Source: Ga0077527 sp038316355
GTDB lineage: Bacteria; Pseudomonadota; Gammaproteobacteria; Burkholderiales; SG8-41
Reading direction: 5' to 3'
DNA length: 64,000 nt
Assembly (NCBI GenBank): GCA_038316355.1
Contig: JBBQAO010000011.1
Coordinates: forward strand, 6,717 to 70,716
In this document: piece by piece, positions 1 to 8,330 of the stretch
How the letters are laid out: every line of letters starts with the position of its first letter
Position numbering within the stretch: position 1 is the first letter of the stretch
Notes under the pieces: generated by a model
Database searches by the model: none
Told to the model about the DNA's origin: nothing
Seen by the model: only the letters and a program-made list of their open reading frames with translations
Position numbers and translations under genes: made by a program

Positions 1-1
1 G

Positions 2-484
2 GGTGCGACCAATGTGCTGCGCAGTGGGCGCAAATCAGCGGCGGCGCTGACTTTGCTCGGTGACAGCGTCAAGGGCTGGCTTGCAGTATTTGTTGCCGGG
101 CAGTGGATCACCGAGGGCACGGCAATGGCGATGGCGCTCGCTGCGGTGGCGGTGATCCTCGGCCACATGTATCCACTGTTCCATCGTTTTCAGGGCGGTA
201 AAGGCGTGGCGACTGCTTTGGGTGCGCTGCTGGCGCTGAGTCCGTACCTCGCGCTGGGCGTGCTCGCCACCTGGATCACCATCGCGGTGTTTTTTCGTTA
301 CTCCTCGCTCGCCGCGTTGATATCCGCGGTCTTCAGCGTGTTTTTCGCCTTGTTATTGTTTAACGCGGCACATCCGTTTTTCTTTGCCGTGACGGTGATC
401 GCAGTGCTGCTGATCTGGCGTCATCGTTCAAACATCCGCAATTTGCTCAATGGCAGGGAAAGCAAGCTCGGCGCCAGGATTTAA
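2..484 (+). CDS. plsY: Glycerol-3-phosphate acyltransferase PlsY, 5' end cut by window edge
   Basis: PlsY is an inner-membrane enzyme that moves an acyl group from acyl-phosphate to glycerol-3-phosphate, the first step of phospholipid synthesis. The reading frame is open from base 2 and begins GATNVLRSG, the family's glycine-rich motif, so the first few dozen residues are missing and the GTG at base 14 is internal. The second motif, GHMYPLFHRFQGGKGVAT, is intact, and hydrophobic helices follow to the C-terminus. The stop codon abuts the end of the convergent tsaD with no spacer. Family assignment is firm. Confidence 0.93.
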   Translation, partial: GATNVLRSGRKSAAALTLLGDSVKGWLAVFVAGQWITEGTAMAMALAAVAVILGHMYPLFHRFQGGKGVATALGALLALSPYLALGVLATWITIAVFFRYSSLAALISAVFSVFFALLLFNAAHPFFFAVTVIAVLLIWRHRSNIRNLLNGRESKLGARI

Positions 485-1501
485 TCAGGCTTGCTGCAGA
501 CTGGCCAGATCCCAGCGCGGACGCACGGTAAACCCCGGATTTTTTTCGTGAGCCCCCCGCTGCAAACGCAGCGCGCCGGCAAAAGCGATCATCGCGCCGT
601 TGTCGGTGCAGAACTCGAACGGCGGGTAATACACCGTGCAGCCGAGGCGTTGCGCGGCTGCACTCAATAACGCGCGCAGCCGACGGTTGGCGCCGACGCC
701 GCCGGCGACGACCAATCGTGTCAGACCGGTTTGTTCAATCGCTGCGATGGACTTGCCAACCAGCACGTCTACGATGGCCGCCTGCAGTTCGGCGGCAAGA
801 TCGGCGCGCGCTTGTGTATCCGATGGCAGAGTGCGTACCGCGGTGAGCACCGCAGTTTTGAGGCCGCTGAAACTGAAGTCAAGGTTGTCACTGCGCAGCA
901 TCGGCCGCGGCAAGGGGTATTTGCCAGCATGGCCGGATTCGGCGAGCGCGGCGATCGCCGGGCCGCCGGGGTAACCGAGAGCCAGCAGTTTTGCTGATTT
1001 GTCGAAGGCCTCGCCAGCAGCGTCGTCCAGGGTTTCGCCGAGCAGCGTGTAGTCGCCGACCCCGCCCACCCGCATCAACTGGGTGTGGCCGCCGGAAACC
1101 AGTAACGCGACAAACGGGAACTGCGGGGCAGGATCGGCCAGCAGCGGCGACAGCAGATGGCCTTCGAGGTGGTGGATGCCGATCGCGGGGATGCCCAAGG
1201 CATAGGCAAGGCTGGTGCCGACCCCAGCGCCGACCAGCAGCGCGCCGGCCAACCCGGGGCCGGCGGTATAGGCCACGGCGTCGAGTTCGCCCAGGGTTGC
1301 GCCGGCTTCGCGCAGCACGTCCCGGGTCAGCGGCAAAACCCGGCGGATGTGGTCGCGGGAGGCCAGTTCCGGCACCACTCCGCCATAATCGGCGTGCAAG
1401 GCCACCTGGGAGTGCAGGGCATGGGCGCGCAGGCCGCGCCCGGTGTCATAAAGGGCGATGCCGGTTTCGTCGCAGGAGGTTTCGATGCCTAGTACAAGCA
1501 C
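485..1501 (-). CDS. tsaD: tRNA N6-adenosine threonylcarbamoyltransferase TsaD
   Basis: TsaD transfers the threonylcarbamoyl group to A37 of tRNAs that read ANN codons, working with TsaB and TsaE (not in this window). The 338-residue length is normal. It starts with GTG and MLVLGIETSCDETG, carries the metal-binding HHLEGH motif, the nucleotide-binding VSGGHTQL, NLDFSFSGLKTAV and AGGVGANRRLR segments of the ASKHA fold. It is convergent with plsY and divergent from rpsU, a common neighbourhood because tsaD often sits beside the rpsU-dnaG-rpoD block in proteobacteria. Confidence 0.96.
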   Translation of the reverse strand: MLVLGIETSCDETGIALYDTGRGLRAHALHSQVALHADYGGVVPELASRDHIRRVLPLTRDVLREAGATLGELDAVAYTAGPGLAGALLVGAGVGTSLAYALGIPAIGIHHLEGHLLSPLLADPAPQFPFVALLVSGGHTQLMRVGGVGDYTLLGETLDDAAGEAFDKSAKLLALGYPGGPAIAALAESGHAGKYPLPRPMLRSDNLDFSFSGLKTAVLTAVRTLPSDTQARADLAAELQAAIVDVLVGKSIAAIEQTGLTRLVVAGGVGANRRLRALLSAAAQRLGCTVYYPPFEFCTDNGAMIAFAGALRLQRGAHEKNPGFTVRPRWDLASLQQA

Positions 1502-1553
1502 GGGTTTCTGGCCGGGGCGGGTAGGGTCGGGCTGGCAGCGGTGTTCCGGGCCC

Positions 1554-1582
1554 TGTAAATCCGGGCTGGATCTGGTTATAAT
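1554..1582 (+). promoter_or_regulatory. Candidate sigma-70 promoter of rpsU
   Basis: A perfect -10 hexamer TATAAT lies at 1577-1582. With 17-base spacing the -35 position holds TGTAAA (1554-1559), a weak match. Transcription would start near 1589, leaving a leader of about 58 bases before the rpsU ATG. Confidence 0.6.
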
Positions 1583-1646
1583 ACGCGCCTTTCCGATTTC
1601 ATCTGCTGAATTCCGGCAGGATAGATCAGGGTATTTGAGGGATTAC

Positions 1647-1859
1647 ATGACGACAGTACGCGTAAAAGAAAATGAACCGTTTGAAGTGGCCCTGCGCCGT
1701 TTCAAGCGCACCGTGGAAAAAACCGGGCTGCTGACCGAATTGCGTGCCCGCGAGTTCTACGAAAAACCGACCTCCGAGCGCAAGCGCAAGCTGGCCGCCG
1801 CAGTGAAGCGCACGTATAAACGCCTGCGTTCACAACTGCTGCCGCCGAAGCTCTACTAA
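1647..1859 (+). CDS. rpsU: 30S ribosomal protein S21
   Basis: S21 is a small basic protein of the 30S subunit needed for efficient initiation on natural mRNAs. The 70-residue product starts MTTVRVKENEPFEVALRRFKR and ends in the usual basic PPKLY tail. I chose the ATG at 1647, with GAGG about eight bases upstream, over an in-frame extension because S21 proteins begin at this motif. It is the first gene of the rpsU-yqeY-dnaG-rpoD block and is followed by a hairpin that may reduce expression of the genes behind it. Confidence 0.97.
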   Translation: MTTVRVKENEPFEVALRRFKRTVEKTGLLTELRAREFYEKPTSERKRKLAAAVKRTYKRLRSQLLPPKLY

Positions 1860-1883
1860 GTCCGGCGCGCCGTTCAGGCCGTC

Positions 1884-1917
1884 AAAGGGTGCAGGGGCTT
1901 CAGCCTCGCACCCTTTT
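1884..1917 (+). terminator. Hairpin between rpsU and yqeY, likely partial terminator
   Basis: Nine-base arms AAAGGGTGC (1884-1892) and GCACCCTTT (1908-1916) pair perfectly around a 15-base loop and end in a short T run. E. coli has a terminator in the same place between rpsU and dnaG, which lets S21 be made in excess of primase. A similar attenuating role is inferred here. Confidence 0.6.
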
Positions 1918-1937
1918 GTCATTTCTGGAGCCCATCC

Positions 1938-2387
1938 ATGTCCCTTCGTGAACAGATCAACGACGACCTCAAGGCGGCAATGCGCAGCGCCGACGTTGCG
2001 CGCCGCGACACCATCCGCCTGCTGCTGGCTGCGCTGAAGCAGCGTGAAGTCGATGAGCGCAAGACGCTGACCGACGCCGACGTGCTGGGCATTATCGAAA
2101 AGATGCTCAAGCAGCGCCGCGACTCAATCACCCAGTTCGAGCAGGGCGGCCGCCAGGATCTGGCCGACAAGGAAAAGCAGGAGCTCGGTCTGTTACAGGC
2201 CTATATGCCGCAGGCCCTGGGTGCTGATGAAATCGCTGCGGCTGTTGCTGCGGCCGTCGCCGAGGCCGGCGCGGTCGCGCCGTCCGACATGGGCAAGGTG
2301 ATGGCGGTGCTGAAACCGAAGCTGGCCGGGCGCGCCGACATGTCACAAGTATCGGCTGCGGTCAAAGCGCATCTCACCAAATCATAG
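1938..2387 (+). CDS. yqeY: GatB/YqeY domain protein
   Basis: This 149-residue protein is a stand-alone YqeY family member, related to the tRNA-binding C-terminal domain of the amidotransferase subunit GatB. Its role is not well defined. It starts MSLREQINDDLKAAMRSAD and ends with the family's DMGKVMAVLKPKLAGRADMSQVSAAVK segment, in which the short loops are conserved. The gene sits between rpsU and dnaG, the usual position in betaproteobacteria. A -10-like element before dnaG suggests that the downstream genes also have their own promoter. Confidence 0.92.
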   Translation: MSLREQINDDLKAAMRSADVARRDTIRLLLAALKQREVDERKTLTDADVLGIIEKMLKQRRDSITQFEQGGRQDLADKEKQELGLLQAYMPQALGADEIAAAVAAAVAEAGAVAPSDMGKVMAVLKPKLAGRADMSQVSAAVKAHLTKS

Positions 2388-2390
2388 TTC

Positions 2391-2424
2391 GTTGTTTTTG
2401 TGGTTGTTTTTGTGGTTGTTTTTG
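2391..2424 (+). repeat. 12-bp tandem repeat, 2.8 copies
   Basis: The unit GTTGTTTTTGTG occurs at 2391-2402 and 2403-2414, followed by the first ten bases of a third copy at 2415-2424. It starts three bases after the yqeY stop codon and lies in the leader of dnaG. The T-rich + strand is unusual for this GC-rich region. Confidence 0.85.
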
Positions 2425-2474
2425 CCGGCTTTGTCTACGGGTGTCACTGCCGTCGCTGACGCAGCGCGCTACCC

Positions 2475-2480
2475 TATAAT
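2475..2480 (+). promoter_or_regulatory. Candidate -10 element before dnaG
   Basis: A perfect TATAAT lies 64 bases upstream of the dnaG ATG. No convincing -35 hexamer is found at 16-18 bases, so this is either a weak internal promoter or chance. Confidence 0.4.
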
Positions 2481-2543
2481 TCCCTGATTGCCACGGCCCG
2501 CCAGTGGGCCGCCGGTTCCCGAGTGGAGCAAGTTGCCGCGCGC

Positions 2544-4304
2544 ATGATTCCGCAGTCGTTCATCCAGGATTTGCTCGGCCGGGTCGACGTCGTCGAAGTG
2601 GTCGATCGCCACGTGAAGTTGAAACGCAGCGGCGCCAATTATTCAGCCTGCTGTCCCTTCCACACCGAAAAATCCCCGTCCTTTACCGTCAGCCCGACCA
2701 AACAGTTCTATCACTGCTTCGGTTGTGGCGCGCACGGCACTGCCATCGGTTTCATGATGGAGTACAGCGGCATGGGTTTTGTCGATGCGGTGAAGGATCT
2801 CGCACAAAGCGTCGGCATGCAGGTGCCGGAAGAGGCCCGCTCGGAGTACACCCAGCGCCGTGCCGAAGAAGGCCCGGATCTGTACGGTGTGCTGCTGCAG
2901 GCGGCGCAGTTCTACCGCAACCAGCTGAAGGACGCGCCGCAGGCGATTGAATACCTGAAGCGTCGTGGCCTGTCGGGAGAAATCGCCAAGCATTTCGGCA
3001 TCGGTTATGCGCCCGACGGCTGGCAGAACCTCGAACAGGTGTTCCCCGATTACGCCGACAAGTCGCTGAATGTCGCGGGGCTGGTGAAGCAGAACGAGGA
3101 GGGCCGGCGTTACGACGTGTTCCGCGACCGCATCATGTTTCCGATTGTCGACGTCAAAGGCAACATCATCGGTTTCGGCGGGCGTGTGCTCGGCGATGGC
3201 GAACCGAAATACCTGAACTCTCCAGAAACACCGGTGTTCGAAAAGGGCCGTGAACTCTATGGCCTGTTCCATGCGCGGCGCGCAATCCGCGATGCTGCTT
3301 GCGTGATCGTGGTCGAAGGCTACATGGACGTGGTGGCGCTGGCGCAGGCGGAGGTCGGGTACGCGGTGGCGACGCTGGGTACTGCGACCACGCCGAACCA
3401 TGTGCAGAAACTGCTGCGCCAGTCGGACGAGATCGTGTTTTGTTTCGACGGTGACGCTGCCGGCCGTCGCGCAGCATGGCGGGCGCTGGAGAACAGCCTC
3501 ACGCAACTGGTCGACGGCAAGCAACTGCGCTTCCTGTTCCTGCCCGATGGCGAGGATCCCGATACCTATGTGCGAGCGAATGGCAAGGCCGCGTTCGAAG
3601 CTCTGCTCGCCAAGGCGCAACCGCTGTCGCGGTTTCTGATCGATGAATTGCGCTCGAATGTCGATAGCCATACTTCCGAAGGTCGCGCCAAGCTGATGCA
3701 GCAGGCGAAACCGCTGGTCAAACAGATTGCCGCGCCGATGTTGTCGCTGCTGATCCGCAAGGAACTGGCGCAACTGGTTGGAGTGTCGCAGCAGGAACTC
3801 GACGCGAATTTTGAAATCAGGACACAGGCTGCTCCAGCACCGGCCCGGCGTGCAGCGCCGGTGACGCAGTCGATTCTGCGCACGGCGCTCGAACTGCTGA
3901 TTGTGGAGCCGCGGTTTGCTGCGCTGATCAAGCGCGGAGATCTGGCCGAGGCTGTGGATGTTCCCGGCGTGGATCAAGGGGATCTGCTGGCGCTGGACGC
4001 GGCGCTGGAAGTTGTCGGCAGCGGCGAGGTGCTGGTCAGTCTGGGCGAGGTATTTCGCGGTTCGCCGCATGAGGCGGCGGTCCGGCAGGCGGAGGCCGGG
4101 GCCTTGCGCTGGCAGGATCGGACACTGGAACCGGGGGAGTTTGAGGCGGAGTTCCGCGGGGCCTGGGATCAGGCTATGGTGTTGATTCGTAAGGCCAGAA
4201 TCAATGCGTTGTTGGAAAAATCCAAACGCCAAGGCTGGAATTCTGATGAACAAGCACAATATCGTCTTTTGCAACAAGCACTTAACGTACCAGCCAGCAA
4301 GTGA
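2544..4304 (+). CDS. dnaG: DNA primase
   Basis: DnaG makes RNA primers at the replication fork together with DnaB helicase. The N-terminal CHC2 zinc finger is complete (CCPFHTEKSPSF and YHCFGCGAHG, about residues 38-62). The Toprim catalytic core follows with VEGYMDV and the acidic FDGDAAGRRA motif. The C-terminal part is the helicase-interaction region and is less conserved. I chose ATG 2544 (MIPQSFIQDLL, 586 residues), which matches the family start, over a GTG seven codons upstream. The -35 element of the rpoD promoter overlaps the last codons. Confidence 0.96.
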   Translation: MIPQSFIQDLLGRVDVVEVVDRHVKLKRSGANYSACCPFHTEKSPSFTVSPTKQFYHCFGCGAHGTAIGFMMEYSGMGFVDAVKDLAQSVGMQVPEEARSEYTQRRAEEGPDLYGVLLQAAQFYRNQLKDAPQAIEYLKRRGLSGEIAKHFGIGYAPDGWQNLEQVFPDYADKSLNVAGLVKQNEEGRRYDVFRDRIMFPIVDVKGNIIGFGGRVLGDGEPKYLNSPETPVFEKGRELYGLFHARRAIRDAACVIVVEGYMDVVALAQAEVGYAVATLGTATTPNHVQKLLRQSDEIVFCFDGDAAGRRAAWRALENSLTQLVDGKQLRFLFLPDGEDPDTYVRANGKAAFEALLAKAQPLSRFLIDELRSNVDSHTSEGRAKLMQQAKPLVKQIAAPMLSLLIRKELAQLVGVSQQELDANFEIRTQAAPAPARRAAPVTQSILRTALELLIVEPRFAALIKRGDLAEAVDVPGVDQGDLLALDAALEVVGSGEVLVSLGEVFRGSPHEAAVRQAEAGALRWQDRTLEPGEFEAEFRGAWDQAMVLIRKARINALLEKSKRQGWNSDEQAQYRLLQQALNVPASK

Positions 4305-4329
4305 AAGAGCTGGTGGTTTGCGGTATAAT
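4301..4329 (+). promoter_or_regulatory. Sigma-70 promoter of rpoD
   Basis: A perfect TATAAT (4324-4329) stands 17 bases from GTGAAA (4301-4306, four of six -35 matches), overlapping the dnaG stop codon. The predicted leader is about 37 bases. E. coli likewise has an internal rpoD promoter near the end of dnaG, there under heat-shock control. Confidence 0.6.
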
Positions 4330-4372
4330 TTCCGGCTTTTTCACCGAACCATCGCCCGGCGGAGCCTAATCC

Positions 4373-6733
4373 ATGGCCAAGCAATCCAAAACATCCAAAT
4401 CCAAGGCAACCAAGGCAAAAAACGCGAAAGCGAAAAATGCCGGCGCGAAAAACGCCAAAGCGAAAGGCGCAGCACGCGCTAAAACAGGATCCGCAAAATC
4501 CGCCGTCAAAACCAAGGCGCGCGTTGCAACAAAATCCAAGGTGGTGAAATCAAAGGCGCCGCAGCGCGCCGCCAAGCCGCGTCCGGCAGCAAAGGGCGCG
4601 GCCAAAACCAAGGGCAAGGTTACGCCGAAAGCAGCGGCCAAGTCGAAGGCGGTATTACGCAAGGAACAGCAGCGGCTGGCGAACTTCAAGGCGGTGGCGA
4701 AACAGGCGCTGGCCAAGGTCAAGGCGGCCGCGCAGAAACTCGACAAGACTGCACCGCAGCCGGCAGCGCCGGTTGCCGCCGTCAAGGCCGGTGGCAAGCA
4801 GCGGCCAACGCGCGGACTGACCGCGCGCGAACGCGCGCTGGTCAAGGAATTCGAGCGGCGTGAACTCTCGCCGGCGGACGCCGAAGCACGGCGCCTGCGG
4901 CTGAAAAATCTGGTGGTGCTCGGCAAGGAACGCGGTTACCTGACCTATGCCGAGATCAACGATCACCTGCCCGATGACATGCTCGACGCCGAGGCGATCG
5001 AGAACATCATCGGCATGATCAACGACATGGGCATCCAGGTCTACGACGAAGCACCGGATGCCGAGACCTTGCTGATGTCCGAATCCACGCCGGCGGTGGC
5101 GGACGAAGATGCGGTCGAGGAAGCCGAAGCCGCGCTGTCCACGGTGGATTCCGAGTTCGGCCGCACCACCGACCCGGTGCGCATGTACATGCGCGAAATG
5201 GGCTCGGTCGAACTGTTGACGCGCGAGGGCGAGATCGAGATCGCCAAGCGCATCGAGGACGGCCTGCGCCACATGATCCTGGCCATTTCCGCCTGCCCGA
5301 CGACGATTGCCGAAATCCTCACGCTGGCCGAAAAAATCGAGAAGGAAGAAATCCGCGTCGATGATGTCGTCGACGGGCTGGCTGACCTCGAAATGAAAGC
5401 AGCCATTGTTGAAGAGGTTGCCGAAGATGAGGCTGGTGACGATGAGGATGTCGATGCCGAGGACGCCGAGGACGATGACGGCGCTGCCAGCGCCGCCGCC
5501 GCCGCCGCCGACCTGGCGCGGCTGAAGGAAGCTGCGCTGGTGCACTTTGCCGACATCCGCAGCAATTACCAGAAAATGATGCGCGCGCTGCAGAAACACG
5601 GCTCGCGTGGCCGGCCCTACATTCAGGCGCGCGAAGCCATTTCCGAAGAGTTGATGAAAATCCGCTTCGGGGCAAAGCAGATCGAAGGCCTGTGTGACGG
5701 CGTGCGCAAGCTGGTTGAAGAAGTGCGCACCTACGAGCGCACGATCATGGCGCTGTGCATCGACAAGGCGCGTATGCCGCGCCAGCATTTCATCAAGGAA
5801 TACCCGGGCAAGGAAACCAGCGCGCGGTGGATTCGCGGCGAGGTGGAATCCGCCAAGCCGTGGAGCGAGGCGCTGCTGCGTTTCGAACCGGCGGTTGTCG
5901 AGCAGCAGCAGAAACTGCTCGACCTGCAGAGCCGGATCGGCATCCCGATCAAGGAACTGAAGGAAATCAACCGCCAGATGACCAGTGGTGAAGCACGGGC
6001 ACGGCGCGCAAAACGTGAAATGACCGAGGCCAACCTGCGGTTGGTAATTTCGATCGCCAAGAAATACACCAACCGCGGCCTGCAGTTCCTCGACCTGATC
6101 CAGGAAGGCAACATTGGCCTGATGAAGGCGGTGGACAAGTTCGAATACCGCCGCGGTTACAAATTTTCGACCTACGCGACCTGGTGGATCCGTCAGGCGA
6201 TCACCCGCTCGATCGCCGACCAGGCGCGCACGATCCGTATTCCCGTGCACATGATCGAGACCATCAACAAGATGAACCGCATCTCGCGGCAGATCCTCCA
6301 GGAAACCGGCTCCGAGCCGGATCCGGCGACGCTGGCCGCGAAGATGGAAATGCCCGAGGAGAAGATCCGCAAGATCCTCAAGATCTCCAAGGAACCGATT
6401 TCGATGGAGACGCCGATCGGCGACGACGACGATTCACATCTGGGCGATTTCATCGAAGACCAGTCGACGATGGCACCCAGCGACGCCGCGGTTTACGGCA
6501 GTCTGCGCGATGTCACCGGCGACGTGCTCGACACGCTGACCCCGCGCGAAGCCAAAGTGCTGCGCATGCGTTTCGGCATCGAAATGAACACCGATCACAC
6601 GCTGGAAGAAGTCGGCAAGCAGTTCGACGTCACCCGCGAGCGCATCCGCCAGATTGAGGCCAAGGCGCTGCGCAAGCTGCGCCATCCGTCGCGTTCGGAG
6701 CGGCTGCGCAGTTTTCTCGATAACGAAAGCTGA
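4373..6733 (+). CDS. rpoD: RNA polymerase primary sigma factor RpoD with long basic N-terminal extension
   Basis: RpoD directs RNA polymerase to housekeeping promoters. From about residue 155 it has the normal domains: region 1.1, region 1.2 (DPVRMYMREMGSVELLTREGE), an acidic non-conserved insert near residues 355-385, region 2 (FLDLIQEGNIGLMKAVDKFEYRRG and YKFSTYATWWIRQAITRSIA), region 3, and region 4 with the VTRERIRQIEAKALRKL helix-turn-helix. Ahead of this lies roughly 130 residues almost wholly of Lys, Ala, Thr and Ser repeats. Total length is 786 residues against about 613 in E. coli. The ATG at 4373 has GGAG eight bases upstream, so the extension is probably translated. Confidence 0.96.
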   Translation: MAKQSKTSKSKATKAKNAKAKNAGAKNAKAKGAARAKTGSAKSAVKTKARVATKSKVVKSKAPQRAAKPRPAAKGAAKTKGKVTPKAAAKSKAVLRKEQQRLANFKAVAKQALAKVKAAAQKLDKTAPQPAAPVAAVKAGGKQRPTRGLTARERALVKEFERRELSPADAEARRLRLKNLVVLGKERGYLTYAEINDHLPDDMLDAEAIENIIGMINDMGIQVYDEAPDAETLLMSESTPAVADEDAVEEAEAALSTVDSEFGRTTDPVRMYMREMGSVELLTREGEIEIAKRIEDGLRHMILAISACPTTIAEILTLAEKIEKEEIRVDDVVDGLADLEMKAAIVEEVAEDEAGDDEDVDAEDAEDDDGAASAAAAAADLARLKEAALVHFADIRSNYQKMMRALQKHGSRGRPYIQAREAISEELMKIRFGAKQIEGLCDGVRKLVEEVRTYERTIMALCIDKARMPRQHFIKEYPGKETSARWIRGEVESAKPWSEALLRFEPAVVEQQQKLLDLQSRIGIPIKELKEINRQMTSGEARARRAKREMTEANLRLVISIAKKYTNRGLQFLDLIQEGNIGLMKAVDKFEYRRGYKFSTYATWWIRQAITRSIADQARTIRIPVHMIETINKMNRISRQILQETGSEPDPATLAAKMEMPEEKIRKILKISKEPISMETPIGDDDDSHLGDFIEDQSTMAPSDAAVYGSLRDVTGDVLDTLTPREAKVLRMRFGIEMNTDHTLEEVGKQFDVTRERIRQIEAKALRKLRHPSRSERLRSFLDNES

Positions 6734-6737
6734 AATC

Positions 6738-6761
6738 GTCCGCCCGCGGTTACGGGCGGAC
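6738..6761 (+). terminator. Hairpin after rpoD
   Basis: GTCCGCCCG (6738-6746) pairs perfectly with CGGGCGGAC (6753-6761) around a six-base loop just after the rpoD stop. There is no T run, so this may be an mRNA-end stabiliser or a Rho-dependent end rather than a classic terminator. Confidence 0.45.
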
Positions 6762-6849
6762 ACCAGCCGGAATTGATTTCGCTCGCTGCAGCCTTTCGGG
6801 CTAGCCCGGCATCGCCGGATATTTCATCAACGCCGCCCCGGAGGGGCTC

Positions 6850-7944
6850 ATGAATGAACCGCGCCGTGACCTCGCGCGCACCACCCTGGTCGTGCTGTTT
6901 ATCGGCGGCCTGATTTTTGCCTCGTTATGGACCATCCGGCCATTCCTTGCGCCAGTGATCTGGGCGGCCATGATCGTCGTCGCGACCTGGCCTTTGATGC
7001 GCCGTGTCCAGCGCCGACTGTGGGGCAGCAGGGCGCTGGCGGTGACGGCGATGATACTGGTACTGCTGCTGGTGTTTGTGGTGCCGCTGACGATGGCGAT
7101 TGCCACCATCGTCGAACATGCCAATGAGATTGTCAGTTGGGCAAAAGAACTGACCGGGCTTCGCCTGCCGCCGCCACCCGACTGGCTGCGTAATCTGCCG
7201 CTCGTGGGTGACCACGTAGTCCTGCTCTGGGAAAAGATTGCAGCCATAACTTCGCGCGATCTTGCCACCAGGGCCGAACCGTACGCAGGCGCGGCCACCC
7301 GCTGGTTTATTGCCGAAGTCGGCAGCTTTGGACTGGTGTTCGTCCAGTTTTTGCTGACGATCATCCTGTCCGCCGTGCTCTACGCGAGTGGTGAAGCCTG
7401 GGCACATTGGATGATTCGATTCGGCGGCAGACTGGCTACTGTGCACGGCGAGCGCGCGGTGATGCTCGCCGGTCAGGCGATACGCGGTGTTGCCCTGGGC
7501 GTAGTAGTGACCGCCTTGGCCCAGTCCATACTCGGCGGCATCGGACTGGTAATCGCCGATGTGCCTTTCGCCGCGATGCTGACGGCCGTCATGTTCATGC
7601 TCTGCATTGCCCAACTCGGGCCGGTGCTGGTGCTGCTGCCGGCCGTGGGCTGGCTCTACTGGAGCGACAGCACCGGCTTGGCCGTTTTTCTGCTGGTGTG
7701 GACGATGATTGTCGGCACCATCGATAACGTCATTCGCCCCTTCCTGATCCGGCAGGGCGCAGACTTGCCGCTGCTGCTGATTTTTGCCGGCGTCATCGGC
7801 GGTCTGCTGTCTTTTGGTCTGGTCGGTATTTTCGTCGGCCCGGTAGTGCTGGCTGTGGCCTATACCTTGATCGATGCCTGGGTCAAAGATGACGGACAGG
7901 ACGAAGCGGTAGCCGTTTCGGTTGACCCCGTCGCCAGGAAATAG
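6850..7944 (+). CDS. ydiK: AI-2E family (YdiK/PerM-like) membrane transporter
   Basis: A 364-residue polytopic inner-membrane protein with about seven or eight hydrophobic segments. It resembles E. coli YdiK along its full length, with the segments RAVALGVVVTALAQSILGGIGL-like at about residue 215 and DNVIRPFLIRQGADLPLLLIF near residue 295. Family members have been linked to export of autoinducer-2 or other solutes, but the substrate here is unknown. The gene appears to be a single unit, framed by a hairpin after rpoD and its own strong terminator. Confidence 0.85.
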   Translation: MNEPRRDLARTTLVVLFIGGLIFASLWTIRPFLAPVIWAAMIVVATWPLMRRVQRRLWGSRALAVTAMILVLLLVFVVPLTMAIATIVEHANEIVSWAKELTGLRLPPPPDWLRNLPLVGDHVVLLWEKIAAITSRDLATRAEPYAGAATRWFIAEVGSFGLVFVQFLLTIILSAVLYASGEAWAHWMIRFGGRLATVHGERAVMLAGQAIRGVALGVVVTALAQSILGGIGLVIADVPFAAMLTAVMFMLCIAQLGPVLVLLPAVGWLYWSDSTGLAVFLLVWTMIVGTIDNVIRPFLIRQGADLPLLLIFAGVIGGLLSFGLVGIFVGPVVLAVAYTLIDAWVKDDGQDEAVAVSVDPVARK

Positions 7945-7961
7945 CGTACCGTTTGCCCGTG

Positions 7962-7995
7962 CGGCCGCGGGCAGCCAGCCCGCGGCCGTTTTTTT
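7962..7995 (+). terminator. Rho-independent terminator after the YdiK-like gene
   Basis: An 11-base-pair perfect GC stem (7962-7972 with 7978-7988), five-base loop, then seven T residues (7989-7995). Confidence 0.92.
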
Positions 7996-8168
7996 GACGT
8001 GAGCCGGTGACAGCCATGGCGGCTCCTTGCTGGTAACGGTGTCTGTGATCGATGACGGGTCATGGTTGCCGGAATGATAAAATAGTGCCGTTGTCGGCCA
8101 GGCTTGGCGATTATCCGTATAACGTCCGGCTCCTTCAGGATCAGCGGGGGGCCGCGTTTTCTGCAACA

Positions 8169-8245
<77 letters not shown>

Positions 8246-8330
8246 GTACGGCCGCGGGCCGGCATGACCTCTCAAAAAAATCCGGGGTGTCCGGTCACGG
8301 AGTGTTTGAAATGTGATGGAGGAGCGCAAT

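Noticed and set aside
2643..4277. Long minus-strand open frame opposite dnaG (544 codons), and similar frames opposite rpoD, fdsB, fhs, the CHASE2 kinase and the adenylate cyclase
   Set aside because: They mirror the GC-rich codon pattern of real genes on the other strand, have low-complexity His/Arg/Gln-rich translations, no ribosome sites and no family motifs.
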